Source: Euwallacea fornicatus (Eukaryota > Arthropoda > Insecta > Coleoptera > Curculionidae). Taken from it: a DNA stretch of 64,000 bases. The notes below the pieces were generated by a model, which made no database searches, was not told the origin of the DNA, and saw only the letters and a program-made list of their open reading frames with translations. Position 1 is the stretch's first letter. The number at the start of each line of letters is the position of its first letter. The stretch is from the NCBI RefSeq assembly GCF_040115645.1, contig NC_089569.1, positions 1,488,001 to 1,552,000 on the forward strand, written 5' to 3'. The position numbers and the translations under genes are program-made. This document shows, piece after piece, positions 59,017 through 64,000 of this stretch.

Positions 59017-59714
59017 TTAATAGAGAGTTTTAGTTAATTTTCTATGCGCATCAAAAAAGGGTTTTTGGACCACTTAAATAGGTGGTGATGGTACCTACTG
59101 ACATTGAGTTACATTTAATTCACATTATGGTTCTTTTGATATTACTTAAAGTGTGTTTTGCGTTTTCTGCAGCAGCCAGATTCTGGTGAGTGAGTTTATG
59201 TATATTACTTTTCTTTAAGTAAACACAAAAATGTAAATACATAAACTTTTAATAAAAAATTGGTTAATAATTATTAGTGCAACTTCGGCCAAATTTTTGA
59301 TGTTATGTAGTTTTAAATGGTAAATATCATTATAAAAGCAGCTGAAACCTTTTTCTTTTTCCGTAAACAATTATCATTGTTAAATACTTTATGGTTATCT
59401 TATGTATTTTTATTTCTACATTTACCGTTTTATTCTCTACAGGTATTGTTGTTATGTATATTGAAGTAACCAAATTATCAGCTTAATCGACGTTTCTAAC
59501 AGATTTTATTTTTATGTACATGTATACCTATTTTTATGATTAATGAGTGTGTCTGTGTGTGTGTTTATATACCTTCAATTATTCAAGTTTTCTTTTATAT
59601 AAACACGAGGTGTTTTATTTCCAAAACCTATATTATCGAAGAGTTTCAGGTCGGTATAATATGGGATCAAAAGAAAAGTGGAGGGTTTTATAAAAAAAAA
59701 ACAATTCAATCCAT
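59017..59714. other. Ror and METTL25-like 3' UTRs, tail to tail
   Basis: Convergent 3' ends. AATAAA on the + strand near 59248 fits Ror; a minus-strand AATAAA near 59606 fits the methyltransferase gene. A short GT-rich tract lies at 59545-59565. No other gene seen. Confidence 0.65.
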
Positions 59715-61061
59715 CTATTTCTTTTTATGTGCTATCAACACCTGATTTCTAGCTGAAATTTTACTGTTAAAAGCCGATATAAGATTGCAGTAAAAGCCGC
59801 CTTCTGATAAATATAGCAACCGATCATATAGAATTACAGATTCTACTAAAGGGGCCAAAAAGAGCCTCACTGAATAAAACTTGACAATATCCCTCCAAGT
59901 TCTCTCTATTATACCTTCGTAATACTCCAGCTCCTCAGTTGTAAATACCAAATCGTACTTCTGAAGAGCCTTCTCGCAATAGTCCTTAAACCTCAACCCT
60001 TCAGTGTACTTCACATTACCAACTGCACAATGCCTTAATGTTTTGTCTGTTTTATCAATGAGGCTTTCAAGTGCAGCTCTATAAGCATGTACTTTCAAAT
60101 TTGTACAATTTCCCATTCCAAGGTTCAGGGTAAAACGTTCAATTGCATGACAGGCAACCTCACAAGTTAGGTAATCCAATTTATACTTCTGCTTCTTGTA
60201 AAATGTACTCAGAGGAAAACCGCATATTCCTGAAGGTTCTAATGATAATTTCATATAACAGCAACTGACTATGTTAATAAAAACCACCATGGAAGAGTTT
60301 TTGAAAAGCTTTAAGAGTGTGGAGCCTAGGTTTCCACAAGGATGGAGCCCTGTAATCCCCACTTTAAAGTCTTTATTATTCTCAATATTAAAGGCTTGTG
60401 TTATTAACTTTTCAAATTCTCTACTAGACAAAGTTTCATCTATTCGTTTGTTTGTGTGCACAGGTTTTTGCTTATTAAAATGTGGAATATTTTTATTTGC
60501 GAGAATTTGTTCAAACTTGTTGTCAAGTTCTTGCGCAGCCCTTATCAGTTTTTCGTTAGCCTCAAAGGTACAAATATTGAAGCCATACTTGTAAGCCAAC
60601 ATTCGGCTTAAATGTCCTAAACCTGATCCAACATCAACAATATTAAAGCACTTTGACTTGAGCCCCATATCATAGCAGACTCTTGACATTATTTCAATCT
60701 CGTGTTTCTTTTTCATCTTTACATTCTTCCATATGTATTTGTTGAATAACTCAGTCTCAGGCGGTACTGCGGTGGATGTAATTGGTACTTGAGCTCTTGT
60801 AACTGAAAAGTTTTGAACTATTTTCTGGAGGCACATGATTGTTAATGGAACTAAGGCGGACATAGAAGGTTGGTGGTAAGACAACAGAACTCCAAGTTGT
60901 TCAAATGTAAGGGATGCTAAGAAGGTTTTCCAGCTTTCTGAGAGTTTCTTGCTCCAGTGATTTTCGATATAGAAATCTGACACGTAAGAATCCAGCAGAT
61001 CTTTGTAAATTTGTATTGTTCTGTGACACGTTGTTGCAGCTTTTACTACGTTATGAGACAT
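59715..61061 (-). CDS. METTL25-family methyltransferase-like protein
   Basis: A single uninterrupted 448-residue frame, unlike its intron-rich neighbours. The SAM-binding motif I is FNIVDVGSGLGHLSRMLAYK (about residues 163-182), followed by an acidic motif II position (CTFEANEKLI). VGITGLHPCGNLGSTLLKLF and INIVSCCYMKLSLEPSG are hallmarks of the METTL25/METTL25B (RRNAD1) group. N-terminal KKLSESWKTFLASLTFEQLG and LLSYHQPSMSALVP also fit. The group is a predicted SAM-dependent methyltransferase; a substrate has not been inferred here. The start at 61061 is the first Met of the frame. A GC-poor promoter region follows upstream. Confidence 0.93.
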   Translation of the reverse strand: MSHNVVKAATTCHRTIQIYKDLLDSYVSDFYIENHWSKKLSESWKTFLASLTFEQLGVLLSYHQPSMSALVPLTIMCLQKIVQNFSVTRAQVPITSTAVPPETELFNKYIWKNVKMKKKHEIEIMSRVCYDMGLKSKCFNIVDVGSGLGHLSRMLAYKYGFNICTFEANEKLIRAAQELDNKFEQILANKNIPHFNKQKPVHTNKRIDETLSSREFEKLITQAFNIENNKDFKVGITGLHPCGNLGSTLLKLFKNSSMVVFINIVSCCYMKLSLEPSGICGFPLSTFYKKQKYKLDYLTCEVACHAIERFTLNLGMGNCTNLKVHAYRAALESLIDKTDKTLRHCAVGNVKYTEGLRFKDYCEKALQKYDLVFTTEELEYYEGIIERTWRDIVKFYSVRLFLAPLVESVILYDRLLYLSEGGFYCNLISAFNSKISARNQVLIAHKKK

Positions 61062-62437
61062 GGCTAAAGGGCGGAACGTGGTTAGTGTGATAAATAATAA
61101 AAATTAACTATATATTAATGAATTATGAAGGCTAAAATTCATTCCGTTACTTTAAGATTACTTTAAATTTAAAAAAAGTGCATGAAAAAAAGCATAAGAA
61201 ATGTAAACAACTGTCAAAAATAGTAGAAGACAATAGCTAATCGACGGTCGTAAGTAAAATATGCATTTACGTCATTGTGAATGCGCAACCCAAACCTTAT
61301 TTCATTAAATTTTTGATAAAAGATTTATAAATCTGTTGAAAAAACAACCACCAAATAATATCAAAAATAAATTACTCAAGTCTTAATAAGATAATTGGGC
61401 ATACTTAATGACAATTATTATAACCAATAGACGACGTCATTATGTATATAGTTACGAATATGTGTTCAATGTAGAAAGTTACTTGATTTAATGGTGAATG
61501 CAACATTTACCAAATATAATATAAAACATTTCTTTCTAAGAGTTCAATGTCAAAGTTTTTTACATATTTCCAAAATTACTGTAAAACCAAAATATTTATG
61601 ATCGCATTTTTTTTTAATAAACGCTTTAAAAATGTTTATTCACAAATTTGATTTTCCATAAACCAGATACCATTTTTTTTTTACTGCAGAATTGTCATGT
61701 ACGCCAGTCGTTTTTCTAAAGTTTTAAGATAACACTTTGCTAAAAATTGAACATTTCGAATCAGGAACGCAGAAATGCAAGGAGGTATATTTAGCTCCTA
61801 ATCATTCTTGAACCATTGTGCACCATATCTAGCAATTTTACTTCAAATTATCAGGCCATATTATTTACTTCAATTACTACCAGGAGAAAATATGCCTCCT
61901 TGCATTTCTGCGTTCCTAACACAAAAGGTTAAATTTTCAGTAAAATACTCATGAAAATATTTGCCCCAAAAATCAGAGTTGGACCGAATCTTGTTGAAAT
62001 TGAAGCACTGAATTTTCATTAAATTTTTTCACAAAACTGTCACGTAAGCCACCAGTTAGGTTATAATAGAACTCAAAGTATTTTCTCTAATAATTTCACA
62101 CTTTCGATTTACAAATTATAAGCCGGCCGAGGAAATGTGATTGAACTAACTATAACTGAAAATTGACCAAATTAAAACGACGGTGTGGTGATGTATATTT
62201 ATTAGTTACACATAAAAAATGCGAAAATTTTACTTTAAGCCTATTTAAAACGGCAAAAGAGCCAAATGTGAATGCTTGCAAAGGCTATTTTAGGTCTATG
62301 ACCTAGGATAGGCATTACCTCAACTTGTGTTTTAGGTCTTAGACCAATAATAAAATATCACTTTAAACAGTAGAAGTAATTCAATAACATTGTAACAAAA
62401 TTGAGTAATATGTTGGTCCTCAAAGGTAAAAGGCATC
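61062..62437. other. Intergenic, 1.4 kb, with an inverted-repeat element
   Basis: AT-rich. It holds the upstream region of the METTL25-like gene, the 155-bp inverted-repeat element at 61763-61917, and the FABP 3' UTR (minus-strand AATAAA-type signal near 62206). No coding sequence supported. Confidence 0.6.
61763..61917. repeat. Small MITE-like element with 29-bp inverted ends
   Basis: Ends AGGAACGCAGAAATGCAAGG and its complement; 29-bp arms differ at one base around a 97-bp core. The match weakly continues outward for about 35 bases. Sequences like TGTCAYGTAMGCC recur in the same orientation on both sides (about 61694 and 62038), so it may sit inside a larger decayed element. Confidence 0.75.
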
Positions 62438-62823
62438 TCAAGCTTGCAGTTTATAGATCCTGGTAGAAGTAACATCTCCAACGTTCATAACCTAAGAAAA
62501 ATTTACGTCAGATATCTTCTGAAATTATTGAAAATTTCTGAAAATATTCACCATTTTGACTTCATCGTCACTAAAGGTTCTATCGATGGTGGTAACTTTG
62601 CCATCACTTCGCTTTTGAACCTCCTTCAGGGTGTTTCCTTCAATATTTATGGTGGAAGTTGCTTTGGCACCATCAGGAGTTTCATGCTCAAATTCCACGC
62701 CAGGCTTGAACTTAATAATTACGTTCTTGAATGTTGAGATTGATGAAAGAACATATTCATCCCCTTCTTTGGCCAGATCCACTACTGGTGATACAGTGTT
62801 GCCTAATTTTCTGGTTACAAGGC
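62438..62823 (-). CDS. Fatty-acid-binding protein, 3' exons (partial)
   Basis: Two coding exons: 62552-62823 and 62438-62491. The frame reads GLVTRKLGNTVSPVVDLAKE, KFKPGVEFEHETPDGAKATS, VQKRSDGKVTTIDRTFSDDE and ends VMNVGDVTSTRIYKLQA, the usual FABP beta-barrel C-terminal half with the Arg-x-Tyr ligand pair (RIYK). FABPs carry long-chain fatty acids in the cytosol. The N-terminal exon (about 23-25 residues) was not found down to 64000, so it probably lies beyond the right edge across an intron of over 1.1 kb. Confidence 0.9.
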
Positions 62824-64000
62824 CTACACCTGAGAAGACAAAACTTTATATAAGATGATGTGAAAAAGAACAGAATTACAGGGTTACGGGTAAACCTTAG
62901 CTTTAGAAGCAACAAACTTATAAAGTATGTTTAATGTATCAAAGAAAATAAGATTATGTTAATTTAATTAAACTATTAAATACCTTTTATATAATAAATA
63001 AAAACTGGTTTATAAATGTGGTTGCAAAGCTATTTTAATGTAGTTTCAATAAATCATAATGCATAATTTATGTGTCTTATTTCATGTTACATACTATTTT
63101 TATGTTAAATTTACTCAAGTTATGAGTTGACATAGAACTGACAAAATAATTTTGAACTTTGATACATCATATACATTTGGAGAGCAAAGTGTAAAGGTGT
63201 ACATTCATATTAATTCATAGGTTAATTAGATCATTACATCCATGCATAAATCTGCATAAAGACTTGGTGCTTGTCTACCACAGGCACATATTAAGATTTA
63301 TTTAATTTCTCAATAAAGAATGTATTATATGGGCCTGTAACAGTTAAAGAATGTTTTTGTTAGCCTGGAAATCATATCTTTGCATCTAATCATAAAGTAA
63401 TCTATATTTAGATCCATTTAGGGCTTAATTGCTATCAATGAGCCTTAAAAAGAAAGTTTGTTATATATAAATAAGGTTACAACAAGACTTATCTTGAATG
63501 CTAGATGTTATATTAATTCTAATTATTGCTGTTGTAAGCTTAACAAACCTATGGGTGCATTCAGAGGTTTCTTTCAAGCTGTTAATTTAAGTACAATTTC
63601 ACCTTATCGGTGTAGCATGTTTTACTGTTTTAAGTCAGTATTTGAGTAAATCCAAATGATGGACTATAGAGCTTACATTTTTTAAATGCCTCATATAATT
63701 CTCTTGAAAATTTAATAAAATCTAAAATGCTTGTAAATTTCCGAGCTGAAGTACGAGATTCCCCACATGAAAGAGTGACAAGGACTCCTGAAGTGAAATT
63801 GCAGGACTTTGACTTTCTTGCTTTACTATTAGTGCTCAGATGAAAACCTCTATAAATATGCTCTAGTGCTTCATACCAAACCAAAGCAGGCATTGCTATA
63901 TATACTTTACACTTTTACTATATCATCTTATCTTCTAAACTTAGCTACGGTGAGGCCAACAGGCCAAAGTACATTGTAAATTCGACTCTGAACCCTATCT
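62824..64000. other. Intron/upstream sequence of FABP, no gene seen
   Basis: AT-rich. A minus-strand open stretch of 87 residues (63630-63893) has no recognisable domain and no supporting splice context; it is left unannotated. Confidence 0.5.

Noticed and set aside
63630..63893. Minus-strand frame as a first exon of the FABP gene
   Set aside because: Sequence does not resemble an FABP N-terminus and no phase-matched donor was found.

Overview
The window is nuclear DNA from an arthropod, almost certainly an insect. It is AT-rich, genes are split by short GT-AG introns, and it encodes insect-type families. A beetle is my best guess from protein flavour; this is inference. No bacterial, organellar or viral genes and no tRNA or rRNA were seen. 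Gene models were built by hand by joining open segments whose splice phases agree; most close to a whole number of codons.

Layout. 1-2738 (+): 3' part of a gd-like S1 serine protease whose catalytic His is replaced by Arg. 3014-5406 (-): a fatty acyl-CoA reductase (FAR). 8740-9329 (+): a small unrecognised protein with a KEN degron-like motif. 9667-10645 (-): Golgi SNARE GOSR1/Gos28. 11548-14224 (+): adiponectin receptor, head-to-head with Gos28. 17828-21516 (-): Mnt, a bHLH-zipper repressor with an N-terminal Sin3-interacting helix. 21.5-27.3 kb: gene-poor, with a CpG-rich patch and a duplicated ~150 bp unit. 27262-31266 (-): the axonemal dynein-associated DNAI7/CASC1. 32505-34796 (+): a second FAR. 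35405-59016 (+): receptor tyrosine kinase Ror, whose signal-peptide exon is split from the rest by an 18.5 kb intron. That intron holds an antisense 11-exon gene of unknown function (38989-43807) and a cluster of Tc1/mariner-type elements and foldback MITEs (44.9-50.1 kb). 59715-61061 (-): intronless METTL25-like methyltransferase, tail-to-tail with Ror. 62438-62823 (-): 3' exons of a fatty-acid-binding protein that runs off the right edge.

The genes do not form a single pathway. Recurrent themes are lipid handling (two FARs, FABP, AdipoR), membrane traffic and signalling (Gos28, Ror), and transcription (Mnt). The most unusual items are the His-to-Arg protease homologue, a perfect 30 bp palindrome centred on a CRE between DNAI7 and the second FAR, a hairpin abutting the 3' splice site of the Mnt basic/HLH exon, the nested unknown gene with a Cys/Trp-rich C-terminus, and the back-to-back TA-flanked transposons in the Ror intron.
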